A stretch of 64,000 nt of DNA from Hippasteria phrygiana (lineage: Eukaryota; Echinodermata; Asteroidea; Valvatida; Goniasteridae), in NCBI GenBank assembly GCA_037893225.1, contig JAZGUH010000627.1, positions 310,001 to 374,000 of the forward strand, read 5' to 3'. Made by a program: the position numbers and the translations under genes. Positions 34,216-46,258 of the stretch are shown piece by piece. Below the pieces are notes generated by a model. It worked only from the letters and a program-made list of their open reading frames with translations. It made no database searches and was not told the origin of the DNA. The first letter of the stretch is position 1. Each line of letters begins with the position of its first letter.

Positions 34216-35502
34216 ATGTTCTTTGTTGTATCAAATAAGCCGTAGCTAGATGCTGACTCGAGTGGAGGCTACCATGATGAAAATGATCGTCGCTACGGAA
34301 CAAGCGTCTTGCGTGTAAATGGATTTCTACCATCCCAGCGTATCCCTGAATCCCCCAACCCCCCGCCGCCTCGACTTGAGTCGCCCGGTACGCCTGAAAG
34401 GGACTCGTTCCGAATTAATCTGTTAATATCCTAAATATGCCTGGCATAAAAAAAGGCCCCGAATTTGTTCTGAAACTGTTCCAGCGGACAGACCATTACT
34501 TCGGGTCGGGTGTGTATTATGTGTAAGTTCTGGGTCCCCCGCCGTTCTCACCTTGAGAGGAAAAACGCGCCTAATATGATCAGATCGAGTTGATCAAATC
34601 ACGGAATTGGCAAAGCTGAATTATACTTTGCGATATGTGATGGGCCCATGGATCGGACGCGCGAAATGATAAAACTTGTCGCGATAGCACGCAATGGGGA
34701 GCTACAGCCATAAGACCGGACGTAATTCGTGTCGGCGGAATTGTATTACATAATTATGAGAAAGCGGTGTCGGCCAAATCGTAACAAGTTGATAGACCAG
34801 TTGAATTGATGCACAAGAAAAATGACAAATCTCTCATGGATTCTCAACGCACCTTAAGTTGAATTTCAGTGTATGACTATAGTGCATAATTTTAAAACTT
34901 TGCTGAAGTTTACGAAATTAGCTGGGGAAGTAAAAAGCTGCTGATCCCCAAAAATGGCACTTCGAAACGGTCTAGATCTTTCCTTTGCATAATGTGGTTT
35001 TCAGTCATTATACATTATCCCGTTCTTTGTTATCAATGAAATATGAAGTTAGCTGCATCAAAGCGAGCGTATCAGCTGTGTTGGGCAGGGTTTCTGCCAA
35101 CAATGACCCATTATGTTGTTTGTGACGGGGAAAAGATGGATTACCGTACCTTTCCTCACAACCACGCACAAAAGCGCAACGAGAAAATGCCCTGATTTTG
35201 ATAGCAAAGACCTTTCCTCATTCTATCTTAAACAAAGCCAGCAGACAACACAAAGTGAGCAAGGGCAGCCTTGTTGATAAAACGCGACTAAAAGCAAGGC
35301 CTCCCTTTGAAAGCACTAACAACATGTTTCTTTTTCCGGTCTTTTGAGGGGGAATTTTGATCTGCTAAACGTCTTTTTGGGTCTAACCCAATTAGGTATA
35401 CCGCAGCGACGCGCAAGGACTCTGCTGCTTCGTTTCTTTGTTGTTGTTTCATCTTTTATGATTATTTATCATCTCGCCGAGTACCGGTACGTATGGACCT
35501 GT
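34216..35502. other. Intron 2, non-repetitive stretch
   Basis: About 34250-35340 is largely non-repetitive and of balanced composition with no coding frame. It is a reasonable place to look for conserved non-coding elements, but the sequence alone does not show one. Confidence 0.3.
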
Positions 35503-35528
35503 GGGGGGGGGGGGGGGGGGGGGGGGGG
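35503..35528 (+). repeat. G-tract
   Basis: An uninterrupted G run of about 26 following GTATGGACCTGT. No matching inverted end was found. Confidence 0.9.
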
Positions 35529-35803
35529 AGAAGGAGAAAAAGACAGAGAAAGGGTTCCATTACCTCGGTGAAAGATATTGGGACGGCAATTGCGCGGTTC
35601 TTAACCCAATCAAAGCGGCATTGCGCCCGCCACCACAATGCGCGCGCGGGCCTAACCAAGTTACGGCACCCGCGAATTTTGAAAGGCACACGGCTAATTC
35701 AATTGCCTGCAATTTAGAACTAGCGGCGTGGGCTGTAACTGCCTGGCACTCAGCCTGCTACGCACCGTTTGTGCATTAAGTATTTATTGGTCTGATCAGA
35801 AGA

Positions 35804-35832
35804 CGGGGGGGGGGGGGGGGGGGGGGGGGGGG
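35804..35832 (+). repeat. G-tract
   Basis: An uninterrupted G run of about 29 between GAAGAC and CTGCCATTC. Terminal repeats were not identified. Confidence 0.9.
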
Positions 35833-36152
35833 CTGCCATTCAAGCCACAAGCCTGCCATCATGTCAAAGTTTTGCTCATTATCTACATCCAACAGTATGA
35901 GAACGGTATGAAGCAATGGAGCCTAATTTGATAATCGCCGTTTCGTTCTGCAATATCAATTATATGAATTAGTGAATATTTCCTGTTGAAATAGGGCAAC
36001 CAGTTCATATGTACATAATTTGTTGATAGCCGGTTTTTAACATAACTCATTTCGATACACCCCCATCAGACTTAAAAAATAAAAAAATAGAAAAGTATAC
36101 ATCAAAGGCCTACAATGTAAAATGTTGTAAATTCGGCGCACATACGTAGTCG

Positions 36153-36410
36153 CAGGCGTGGATCCGGGGGGGGGGGGGCGAAACCTCTCTGCTCGTTGTG
36201 CCACTTTTTCCTTGTAGGGGCCTACGCCTAAAGTTGCAAACAAGAAAAGCAGAAACCCTAAAGGTCTTATTTTGCGTGTATGGGTAAGAACAAAACAAAG
36301 AGGTTAAATGGCGCCACCAACGGTGAGAAAGTGGGTCAGCCCCCCCCCCCCCCCCCCCCCCCCCACTTGTAAAACAAATTTCGCTGCAAACAATCCTGGA
36401 TCCGCCCCTG
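36153..36410. mobile_element. TIR element with CAGGCGTGGATCC ends and 5-bp duplication (copy 1)
   Basis: The left end is CAGGCGTGGATCC and the right end is the inverse of CAGGGGCGGATCC. AGTCG is duplicated exactly on both sides (36148-36152 and 36411-36415). A G-tract (36167-36178) and a C-tract (about 36342-36364) lie near the two ends, so the element could fold back on itself. The interior (GGTCTTATTTTGCGTGTATG, GGTAAGAACAAAACAAAGAG) is shared with 54254-54566. The termini resemble hAT elements, but the duplication is 5 bp and not 8. Confidence 0.85.
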
Positions 36411-36559
36411 AGTCGTTAAGCTTGAGTATAAGCCTATACAGAAAATCACAAATTACCGGTACATTCTGAAAAGAACGTGGGTCAATAATCTCTTCGTCCG
36501 TGTGTTTTTCGTTTTTGTCTGTTGAGATCCGGATCTATCACCGGCAACAAGGAGTCAAA

Positions 36560-36780
36560 TTCATGGGCTGCTCAGCACAAAAATTTGCTTAGCACAAAAT
36601 TCTTGTTTAGAAAAAAACAGGTTTCCAGTCAAAACAGCATGTGATTTTCAAGCTATTAAGCATAAAATAAATACCAAAACAACACCAGTCACAAGGAATA
36701 TCACATGAAAATTTGGCTGGTAATCCTATTTTTTACCAAGGAAGACTTTTCATCGTAAGCAGCTCCATGATATTGGCCTC
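36560..36780. repeat. GCTTAGCA-rich repeat, copy 4, with inverted ends
   Basis: The left end has TTCATGGGCTGCTCAGCAC and AAAAATTTGCTTAGCAC. The right end has GTAAGCAGCTCCATGATATT, the inverse. The interior contains ATTTGGCTGGTAATCC and GGAAGACTTTTCATC. The inverted ends here are the best evidence that the family is a TIR element. Confidence 0.65.
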
Positions 36781-37330
36781 TGATTAATTGGGTCAAAGTT
36801 GTCCTTCATAAAGGAGTTGTACCGACACGCCTGGATGCACCCAAGCAGACCTTTATGGGTTGGCTTGCGAGATTTCCCCAATTTTGGGATTACAGAAAGT
36901 GGGGCACCCCTCCCAAACAGAGAGCACACGCTACCACCAGACGGTAACAGCCCCCACACAAAAATTTAACCACAAAAAAAATATAATCCCATCCCGGCTC
37001 CCCAGGAATCAAGCACTTATTTCTAATGGGCGGCCCTCTTTCTTCTCTCCCGGGGCCCGTGAGTTGGCTCGTGGCTGAGCCGCGTTATCACCGGTGCTGA
37101 TCGCTTGTTTTCCGGGGGGCTGAGCAGGCAGGTAGAGAGACCCAAGACCCGTCCCCCTGATCTCATTAGCCGGATACATCCACCTTCCAACAAGTTGACC
37201 AAGCTTGTTATGGGGGATACGGTTTAATACCGGCCCTCCTCCTTTCTCCCCTTAAATGTACTTGATGAAATTAATGGCATTAGACATTACTGTCGGTCTG
37301 TTGGAAGGCCTTCATACCATTATTCTCGAC
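36781..37330. promoter_or_regulatory. Candidate intronic cis-regulatory island
   Basis: A non-repetitive stretch with pyrimidine-rich and homeodomain-like words (GATTAATTGGG, GAAATTAATGGCATTAG, CTCATTAGCCGG) and no coding frame. Listed only because it stands out from the surrounding repeats. Confidence 0.22.
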
Positions 37331-39306
37331 ATGTTGTCGGTTGTGTCTTTCGACCGTCCGCGAATTGGGAAATCTGTACCAGAAAAATAAATAAATTGAG
37401 AGTAAGTCGAGGCGATGAGAGGTGCATCCAGCAGTGAATTCACAGGAAAGTTCAACCTTTTAATACCCTGCCTGTCCGTGAATATGTTTTTTAATAGAGA
37501 GAGGAAGTTCTTTTTTCTATAGAAGGAGGTCCAAATAGTGCCCCCATCAAACATTAACATGTTCATTTTTAATATAATTTTTCATCAGCCATTTTCTATT
37601 GGAAAGCCACCCATGGTTTTGCATTCGTGTCTTATTCGGGGTCGAATTGAAAGTTCTATCGATTATCGATTATTGGTAATCGATTTTCAGCCAAATTATT
37701 GAATTTTCAAAGAAAAGTAGTCACATTGTCCTCTTAGGCCTATCTATAAAAAGCCAAAAAAGTCGAAGGTTCAAACATTTTTGCCTGGAGGCTTGTCCTG
37801 TAACAAAGACTTTCAAGGATTTAGATTGTTTTGAGTTTGACAATAACTGTACTTGTTTTTTTTCCTTGGACGTGGATGTGGGTGCGTTTTTGTTTCTTTG
37901 TGAACTGCGGTTGGAGACTCAATCGAGTGTTTTATTACCCTCAATAACTTGCATGGTTAGTCGAGCCGTTTGTTTACTTGTAGATCAAAATTCTGATCGC
38001 CCGAGCGTAAAGGGCGGAGCGACATAGAGCTTCAATGCCCAAAAACCCATATAACGTGGCTTATATTATTTTTATTGAAATCACGACATTTTATCACGAC
38101 ATAGTATTCTAGGAGAAAACGTTTTTAAATATGGAAATTTATTGATCGATGGAAATACATTGTAAATGCATCCAACTGGTCATTGATCCTCTACTCGCAG
38201 AGATTCTTCCGGGCTCGGTTACATCGTAATTCATTACCTTAGAAATTGAAATCAACAGAATTACGCTTCTGCCGAAATCAGACGATATTTGTCCGCATAT
38301 AATGTCTAGACGTACCGTGTCTCGCTGTTAAAGAGCCGGCCGCGCGTCTGTGACATAATACAATTTTCTACCCATATGGATGGTAGGGCGTGTTAGGGGA
38401 GATAAGTTAATTTCTCCCGCACGAAGACGAATGCGTTAGAAACGGACACCAGTGCGGCCGGGCCTTTCCAGCGTGTATTAACCAGGTAATTGCGGCCGTA
38501 ATTGAGTCAAAGGAAACACTCCTAAGTGTACGGCAAGGTCGGAGAAACTTGGATGGGTTCGGTGGGCCTTGCTATAGAGCGGGAAGGAACATCGAGCTCA
38601 TCTGCCGGTCTCCTCGATACAACTCCAAGCCTGATTTCATTCTCAATTCCCCTTGGTTTGGTTTGTTATTTCGTGCCATCGATTATGACATACTTGTCAA
38701 AAATATATAAAAATACAATACTGACATTTTGGGAGTCAGATAAAAAGCCAGTGTGTACAGAGATTTGTACAGTAGGGCCTATTCATATAGTGGTGCTTTT
38801 TTGCAAGTGAAAATGACATGATATACAGATATGCTGCTAGTGCTCTTTCCGAATTTCACCCCAAAATATATATAATATATATGTATTTTTTTCTAGCAAT
38901 ACAACAGTTGTTATTCACTTTTGAATGAGGCATTGAACGAAAAACTCACACATTTAGCTATCACAGAAATGTTTTACAAATATCGAATTATTTGCGGCCG
39001 ACAATAATTCGGGTCTATCATTTTGTGCATTAGATGCGCGAAAGCAACCGAGAATAAAAGCCTTTTTGGAGAGAAGCCATAACAGAAAACAATTGGTTTA
39101 AAAAAGTTAGAAGAAAATATTTAGAAAAACAAATATCGAATTTGTTGAAGGGTACTGACTGTATATCTATAAAAATGTATTATATCAATCTGTTTTTTGA
39201 CATCTTGCTTCACTGTATGTACATAACTTCATCATGTACTTGGGTTGGGTCATTTAACACAGAATGAAAAAGAACATGGTGACTGCAGGCTTCCCACCCC
39301 TAAACA
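37331..39306. other. Intron 2, unassigned
   Basis: It includes a short AATCGATTATCGATTATTGG palindromic patch near 37660-37690 and otherwise ordinary AT-rich intron. Confidence 0.35.
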
Positions 39307-39551
39307 ATGGGGTTTTTCCGAAACCCTGGCTTCGTCTTGGCTTCGGCTTCGTCTCCGACATCTGAATAACTGAGAAGCAAACCAAATGGAAATATTCAAT
39401 TTTTTGCTTTCATGATCAACCGAATGAATGTTCCTGAAGCAGAACATGCACCAACATTTATAATATTTCCATTAGGTTTGCTTCTCAGTTATTCAGAAGT
39501 TGGAGACGAAGCCAAAGCCAAGACGAAGCCAGGGTTTCGAAAAACCCCTAT
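39307..39551. mobile_element. Foldback element, ~90-bp inverted arms
   Basis: The arms at 39307-39396 and 39462-39551 are reverse-complementary with only a few mismatches and a 65-bp loop. The outer ends carry GGGGTTTTTCCGAAACCCTGG and the inner part contains TGAATAACTGAGAAGCAAAC. The arms are themselves built from GGCTTCGTCTTGGCTTCGGC subrepeats. Target duplications are unclear. Confidence 0.85.
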
Positions 39552-42437
39552 GATTGCCGTCATCGTCCCTCTTTCGGAGAGATCCGAAAAGACAGCGAGA
39601 TTTTGCGAGATTACGGTACAGCGTCCAATTTTACGGGACTATTTTGCTTTCCGACTGGGCTGAGCTGCCAAATTCCTATAATGTAGTTTTTGTTTTGTTT
39701 TGTTTTACATAAAAAAGGCATTTCGATTGACAACATTGAAAATATTGCACATTGGTGGCCAAAATAATAGTGAAAATATGACCTCAACCTCGATTAATCT
39801 ATCACTCACTCTTCTATTATATATTCGTGGCTTAGACGTTCACATACAAAGTGATAACAAGCGTGAAGTCGCGAGACTTACCCCCGGGGCATTCAAGGGT
39901 CAGAAAAACTTCATCTTTTTGTTTATCACGATATTTGTTCATTCAAGAAATAAACAATCTGCTAGCCCCCCCACTATTTTCAAGACATAGCCACTCCCAC
40001 CTCTTTACGGTCGCCTACATTTTCAAACTCCCCTACTGTTGTAGGTCCTTAGGCAGTCACACGTCTTTGCTGTGCAATAATGTGTAACAAAAATCAGTGG
40101 GATATCTTTGTCGTAGAATGAAAACGGTACCGGTACTACATTATTAAACTGCTCACTTCATTATAAAGAATGATTGCCTTATTTGTAGTGTAACTACAAC
40201 CGATCTAGACTGTCAATCAGAACTGCCTCGTTTTGTTTACTCTGATTTATTTTACCAATTTCCCTATACAAATCGCTTTGTTTATTCTCTATTCCATAAT
40301 GTCAGAAACATACGTTTTCCACTCAATACGGTGCATGTGAATATATAAAAAGGACCGCAAGGTTTGTTTGTGTTTACAACAAACTCTATGCAACCATCGC
40401 CGAGTTTGCGTATGCAGTCCGGGCCCATGGATCGGTATTTTCACACCTGAATACGACGGTGGACTGGAAGGGTAATACATGTATACCCGAACCAGCTGTC
40501 CCTTCCCCCCGGTAGGAAACTCGGAATAAAAAAACAGCATTGTGGCAACAATCACTGGTGATTTTTTGAATCGGTAAAAAAGACTGAGATTGGGATGGGT
40601 ATGGTTTAGGAGTGCGCACACGCGGACACCAGGTGCTCTGGGCTTGTGGGCCGATCGTTACGGCCAGCTCATGCACGTGTGCACGCCCAACCCTGGCGCT
40701 GTCCCGTACCACAGGACTCAATCATGCGTCTATATAATTAGGGGCCTGTATTAAAATAGAAACGAGAGAGGAATTAAAGCAAACAATGTGTGGTTATGAT
40801 GACACAGTCTGTCAAGGTATTTGCTGAAATGAGTTTTGCCTGGCTGTATTTGTAAGTTCTTTCCCCGGCTACGCATTAGAACTTCATCTGATCGCGACCT
40901 TTTTGGATTCGGTGACGTGAACCCTTTTAAAGACAGCCCGTCAATGGGAACTTGTGTGCAAAATTTACCCGTAAACTGTCCCACAATGCAGTGCAACATA
41001 TACCTTTACTACACATTTCCGGGCTATCTGTAAAAGATCTATGGAGCGCGTGCGTAAAGTGCGCCTCAAACATTGACTTGCTACAGATGTGTTCCCCAGT
41101 GCCATTTGCCTGGACGTCTCCTTGCATGTTGTCTGCCCTGAATTGCGTGTGGTCCTCTTTACATTTGCGTGCGGTCTTATACTTCCAAATTCGCCCCTCT
41201 TCGGTCTTAAGTGTACCTGATAAGCCAACTCCAATTAAACTCCAATATCAATGGTGATATTTCCCCCCATAATAGCCTATTAATTTTCTCAATTTATTTA
41301 TGTGTTAAGTCCACTTAATATTTCGACGCGTTGACGCCTCTCCTCTCCCCGTGTATAGGTCGAGCAGACGGGCGATCGGCGGTCGATCCGAAACTTTTCT
41401 CGGTTTGGAAACACCCCTATCCCGCGGCCCGACACCGCCGAACCAAATGAGCTTAGCGTTTCTCTGTTATTATTATACCCAGGTAGTCTTTGATTTCCAC
41501 ACGAAGTTATTTTCATACCGCCACACAGTTGGTGTAGCGGGCCATATGCGCGGGAAAGGCTTGGCGGGGCGGAGGTGCATCCGAGCCGGGAGCGCCAGCT
41601 GATGCTCCAGGGGTACGGTGTGAGAATCAACCCCCTCGCAATCACGGCCCTCGGACTCTCTGACGGCGGGTTTGGAATCGACCGAGGCTGGGGTTCCACA
41701 CAGCCTCGCCCTGCCCGGCCAGCCACCAAAGGTGGTCATGCGATCTATGCAATGATCTGGCGTCGTGATTGCGGGTAGCACCCTCCCTGCCAAAACTCAC
41801 GAAAGCGATCCCCCTAAAAAAAAGTAGTCAGCCAAATCAGTGGAGTGATGAAAATTGGCCCTTCGCACCCCATTCCGAAGCGCGTCAGCCACTGAACCGT
41901 CAACCATACAAACCTGATTTTAAATCTCCCGTTCCGCTACACTCTTCCAGGGTTGCAAGGCCAGGCATCTACTGGACCGTCATCAGGGACCTAATTGCGC
42001 CAGGGGACGGGTTTACACGTTCCGTGCCGTCCCCGGGACTAAGTAACCAATTAATTTGGGACGAATCATAACCAAAAGCTGTACACAGCTGAGGGATTTT
42101 ATCTTGCGGTCGCCGCTTCACGCAGTTGTAAGGTCGGTAACACGTCGCAGAGATAGGCCCACGCGACTTGCGCCCCCAGAGGCTCAAAGTGTACTCGCTG
42201 CAACCCGCTCCGTACCCACGTTACATTATTGCGTCATCATAATGCACTTATTTGACACATCGTGCCTCATAAAAATACCGATTAACGGTATAATACCCCA
42301 AGAAAATCACGGCCACAATATTCCACGCTGTGCACTAATTCTACGAAAGCCGTGTAATTAAACTGGCAAAAACTGCACCGGTTAGCTGCACTTTTTCCCC
42401 CGTGCCGGCGACTGCTTGTAATTCATGCTTGAAAAAT
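39552..42437. other. Intron 2, mixed; CpG-rich at 41330-42200
   Basis: A T-box-like TCACACCT lies at 40441-40448. Positions 41330-42200 are rich in GC and CpG with overlapping open frames on both strands (up to 143 codons), none with a recognisable domain. It may be a regulatory island or an unrecognised coding remnant. Confidence 0.3.
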
Positions 42438-43124
42438 TCATACAGAAGATATTAATACCCTTATCTTTTTACACGAGTTGTGGAAATACATGCTGAACTC
42501 TGGTTGGGAAGGCGGATTTCGATTAGAACGTGAAATTGGCCTGCCACTGTTCTCCTTATTCCGATTCACACTAATGCCATGATTTTCATACTTTGCCACA
42601 TTTCGCTTGACTGTTCGTCCAACAGGTGGGTCCCTGTTAGGAAATCTCTGCTGGAAACTTTCGATCGTTTGGGCAACATCCTGAGTTTCATGGAAGGTTT
42701 TGACCATAAAGACTCGCTTCTCAGTTGTGAACTGTTGGCCAACCATCTTGGCATAGGGGCAATCAAAAGAAGTTCTCTACTACAATAAGTAGGCCTATAT
42801 ATATACATGGACACATACACGAGCATAGAAGACGACCCAAGACAATCATCCATGCGTAACCAACTACACATTCCAAAGTCGTCCTTTTCACGAATGGCAG
42901 CAGAGGTAAAATTCCTTTCATACAAAGTCACAGTCAGTCACTCCTAGTTGGGGGCTGACCTTGCTGCACAAAAAATGACATAACTTCTGATTGGCTTGAC
43001 TGATTTTGATGAAACAAAGACTATTTTTCATGTAAGAAGTTCCCGCATCAGGATCTGTCGAAATCTAGATTCTGAGGTTGCCTGGTTCGGCCTGGACAGT
43101 TTTTTGGGGGATACCCTGTATTTC
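42438..43124 (-). pseudogene. IS630/mariner-type transposon remnant with DUF4817-like N-terminus
   Basis: On the minus strand, an ATG at 42746 starts a 102-codon frame with MVGQQFTTEKRVFMVKTFHE, then FQQRFPNRDPPV and VAKYENHG. These match the helix-turn-helix domain (DUF4817) at the N-terminus of IS630/Tc1/mariner-like transposases as I remember it. About 380 bp upstream lies TACAGGGTATCCCCCAAAAA, a terminus typical of such elements (43095-43124). After about 75 residues the similarity stops, so the catalytic DDE domain is absent. It is a dead, truncated copy. Confidence 0.7.
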
Positions 43125-44877
43125 AAAAATATTGGAATTTGAAATGCCTCTTTTACATCACGACATCACATTATTGTAGGACCCCAGCCCAGCCCAGTCA
43201 GAATGCAAAATAGTTTCATAAGATAGAATGCCGCATAAGCCACTTTCACATCACCCAGCGTGGTCTAAAGAGCTTGCTTATGCCATTATAGGGTAGGCTT
43301 TGACAATGTGAGTTTGCAAAATAATGCAAAATATTCATTGGTAATTTTGACTTGATTGCCTGAACGTCCGAAGACAGCAACGACCGAGGAGTATACCTTA
43401 TACCAATTCCAAGCCAAAGCTTTTTCCACAAAACTGTGAGTTTCCAGACGCCGTGTGACCCGGCCTATTAAGATCTCATTCAAGGTTGGATGATAAAAGG
43501 GGACCGCTCAGTGTAATTGTATGCATCTGTGCACATGTCCATTATCAGCATGTTAAAAGTTACTCCGGAGTTCCACTTTTCGGACGCACCACCGTGCTGC
43601 TTCAGAAAATTTGCCCGAGTGTAGTAACTATGTCCGTGGCGTAATGTGTAAAGCGCTACCCGTGACAATAACTAAGGGCTTGTAAAACAAAGTGTCATTT
43701 GGTGTACACTTTATACTTGCCATCTGTTGCCATGATTTGGCCATATGCCCCGCTATATTAGCCTCAAATCACATTTCCTTACACTAAACTAACCAGGAAT
43801 CCCCCATGGACCGCACCTATACACAGACACCCCGAAAAACAAAATGGGACGCGAGTTGAGACGTCCCAACGCGCGCAGGGCCAGCCAAACTGTGAAGTTC
43901 TGCCGCGGGTTGGTATACGGTAGTCGAATACGACCGGTTGACCGGACGCGAGGCACTCGCTGGATAACTCGATCGGGAGGTCGTAATCCCCTTTACGTTG
44001 TGGATCCAAGTCGATCCCAAGAGGTTTCGGACAAAACACCGGAAAGTGGCGATCTGCTGACTCTGCGTGATACCGATGTACAGCAGTTTTGCCTCCAGGT
44101 TTTAGCTTTTATCCTTCGCGTGGAATCAAACGATTTGTTAGAGTACAGGTGGAGAACTTGGGCGAATTACAGGTCAAAATAAGGGCAGTTTTGACGGAAA
44201 CCCTTTCCTATATAACCTCCTCCCTCTCCCCTCGGTTGTTGTTGTTGGTTTTTTGGTATAGTCTATATGGTATACTTGTATTTCACAGGCCTTGGGGTTT
44301 TGAACTGAATTCTTCTGTCTTGATGTCAATCATTATAAGCGTGTGCATTTCCTTTCTTTTTCCATTTGCAACTTAAATGTCGCCCCTTTCTCGTCTATAT
44401 GGTTCCCCTTACTCTCTTCAACCTCACCGATCCCCCTCCCTCTCACTGTCCCTACCCCTTCCCTTTGTTTATCGATAATTTTGATGTATTTATTTCTAAC
44501 TTCATGTAGGCCTATACAAAATATTTGTAAATGTGATAATTTTTAATTTTCAATGTCTGTATTTGTTATTCGTATTTGCAATTATCTGCCAGCAGTGAAA
44601 ATACCTTTTCAATAAACCAGTAAAAGGAAAACACTCACCACTTCATTTGAAGATGGTTAGGCGAAATATTATAGCCATATATTTTCTTGATGTCACAAAA
44701 TATTTCCACATTTTGTGTGTTCACTTAACACACCTCATAATTAGAAATATTGTTTCAAACTGTACATGTAGTTGTAATACTTGTACAATATTTATACTAT
44801 AGTTGCTTAACAATTATGCATTAAACAGTGCTGTTATTTTAGTGCATTGTATTTATAATGTATTGTACTTGTACATG
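43125..44877. other. Intron 2, unassigned
   Basis: A GC-richer patch at 43840-44060 has overlapping frames on both strands without a domain. About 44210-44880 is pyrimidine-rich, then AT-rich, and may be the 3' UTR of the LINE-like tail that follows. Confidence 0.35.
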
Positions 44878-45000
44878 TGTGTATTCATTTGTAAATGTAT
44901 TGTATGCAGGGCCCCAATGGAAACCAGTTTTAAACTGTTTGGGCATACCCTGGGTAAAGAAATGTAATGAATAAATAAATAAATAAAATAAATCTACCGC
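44878..45000 (+). mobile_element. LINE-like 3' tail with (AAAT)n end
   Basis: The segment GGGCCCCAATGGAAACCAGT followed by AACTGTTTGGGCATACCCTG and a terminal AATAAATAAATAAAT run is the typical hairpin-plus-microsatellite end of CR1/RTE-like LINEs. A second copy of the hairpin part lies inverted at about 11282-11335. No reverse transcriptase frame is present, so it is 5'-truncated. Confidence 0.55.
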
Positions 45001-45384
45001 GACTAAAGGAGGTAACAATACGTCCTCAACCAAAGAGAACACATCGGGTTGCTATAGAAACGTCTCTTGTTACGTCATACAACTCTTGGCATCGTGTTTT
45101 AACATTTAGCATTTAACATTTAAGCATTTAGGTTTTAACATTTGGACAAATCAAAAAGTTTTAAAGACGCTTGGGGTTGTTCTTCGGAACCGTAGACTTC
45201 AGAAGATGCCTTCGTTTGTCTCTTATTGTGTTTTTAAGGTTGACTAACTCAAACTATAAAAATGAAACAAAAGATAATAGCTGTATACGGTTGGCTGCAT
45301 GTAAAGCTACTCGACATGCCAATGTCCCTTGTGTAATAAGTTCAAAGACCAGGAGGGACTTTCTTTATTAAAATATACTCCACA

Positions 45385-45490
45385 ACCTAGACAAGAGCAG
45401 GATTTGAACCTGCGACCTCCGGATTACCTTACCGGTACCAGTAGTCTATCAACTGATCTATCTTGCCCTATGTTGGCGGTCTCCCCATTT
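45385..45490 (-). repeat. tRNA-derived SINE head, family B (most complete)
   Basis: On the minus strand the tRNA-like unit runs from GGGCAAGATAGATCAGTTGA (A box) through CGGAGGTCGCAGGTTCAAAT (B box) to CTGCTCTTGTC, and the acceptor ends can pair. The upstream flank GGAGACCGCCAACATA is also present next to the copy at 63665-63760, so it is part of the dispersed element. I therefore do not call a functional tRNA. Confidence 0.6.
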
Positions 45491-45844
45491 CTTATTTAGC
45501 TTTGTTCAGGAAGCACTCTATAGTCAAAAGTCATAAACCACATTCCAGGGATCACGCCCTAACTTTACGATTCAACGCGGGAAGCGGCAATGTGAGGATC
45601 ACCCAATTATCAAATAATGTTATTTACATTATAAGAAGTTGTCTAACTCCACGCGTAAGAAGTAACTGAAATTCGATACTTGGGACTATAATTTCTTTTA
45701 TGGAAGTCGCCCAATACAAGGCCAAAAGTCACTCGAGGTATAAGAGCTACCAACAGAGATGGTAGGGTCACTCACGGTTGACAACCCTAAACCACCCTGA
45801 CAGTTTTCTTGTGCCAAGATCTAAATAGAGGATAAATCTCCAAC

Positions 45845-46069
45845 CAGGGCTGTAGTCGAGTCCATCACAAGTCCATCACAAGTCCCTGCAAGTCCATCAC
45901 AAGCACTCCAGTCCTAATTCCAATCACAAGCTATTCAAATGAGCTTTGACAAAGGCATTCCATTGTCATTGTTCATCCAGTTACTTGTGACCGGCTTTAT
46001 GAAAGGACTTCTGACTGGACTTGCGAAAGGACTTGTGAAAGGACTTGCAGGGACTCGACTACAGCTCTG
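45845..46069. mobile_element. hAT-like MITE with CAGGGCTGTAGTCGAGTCC ends
   Basis: The left end is CAGGGCTGTAGTCGAGTCC. The right end is the inverse of CAGAGCTGTAGTCGAGTCCC. The flanking octamers TCTCCAAC (45837-45844) and ACTCCAAC (46070-46077) match at seven of eight positions, as expected for hAT insertion. Subterminal repeats of AAGTCCATCACAAGTCC and GGACTTGTGAAAGGACTTGC lie inside. It ends about 190 bp upstream of exon 3. Confidence 0.8.
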
Positions 46070-46258
46070 ACTCCAACCGAAGGTGGAGAAATGATCAAAT
46101 GTTGAGTCCTATAGACCTAAGATGGGTAACTTCCACCGTTGGTGAGACCAACTCACCCCCCTTCAAACGATACAAAAGAGTAACTTGCGCATAGCAGTTT
46201 GTTATGATGCTTTAATCGAAGTGTAACATTCTTAGTTGTCTTCCATTCTTTCTCCCAG

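Noticed and set aside
33758..34333. 191-codon minus-strand frame rich in Gln and Asn
   Set aside because: It is produced entirely by the (GTT/GCT)n tract; the opposite strand gives a Leu/Val frame of similar length.
41298..41793. Overlapping 83-143-codon frames on both strands
   Set aside because: The GC-rich composition removes stop codons; no domain or codon pattern favours any frame.
42566..42931. 121-codon minus-strand frame overlapping the transposase fragment
   Set aside because: It is an out-of-frame reading of the same transposon; only the frame starting at 42746 shows DUF4817-like residues.
45385..45470. Functional tRNA gene on the minus strand
   Set aside because: A and B boxes are present, but dispersed relatives share its non-tRNA flanks, so it is a SINE head.
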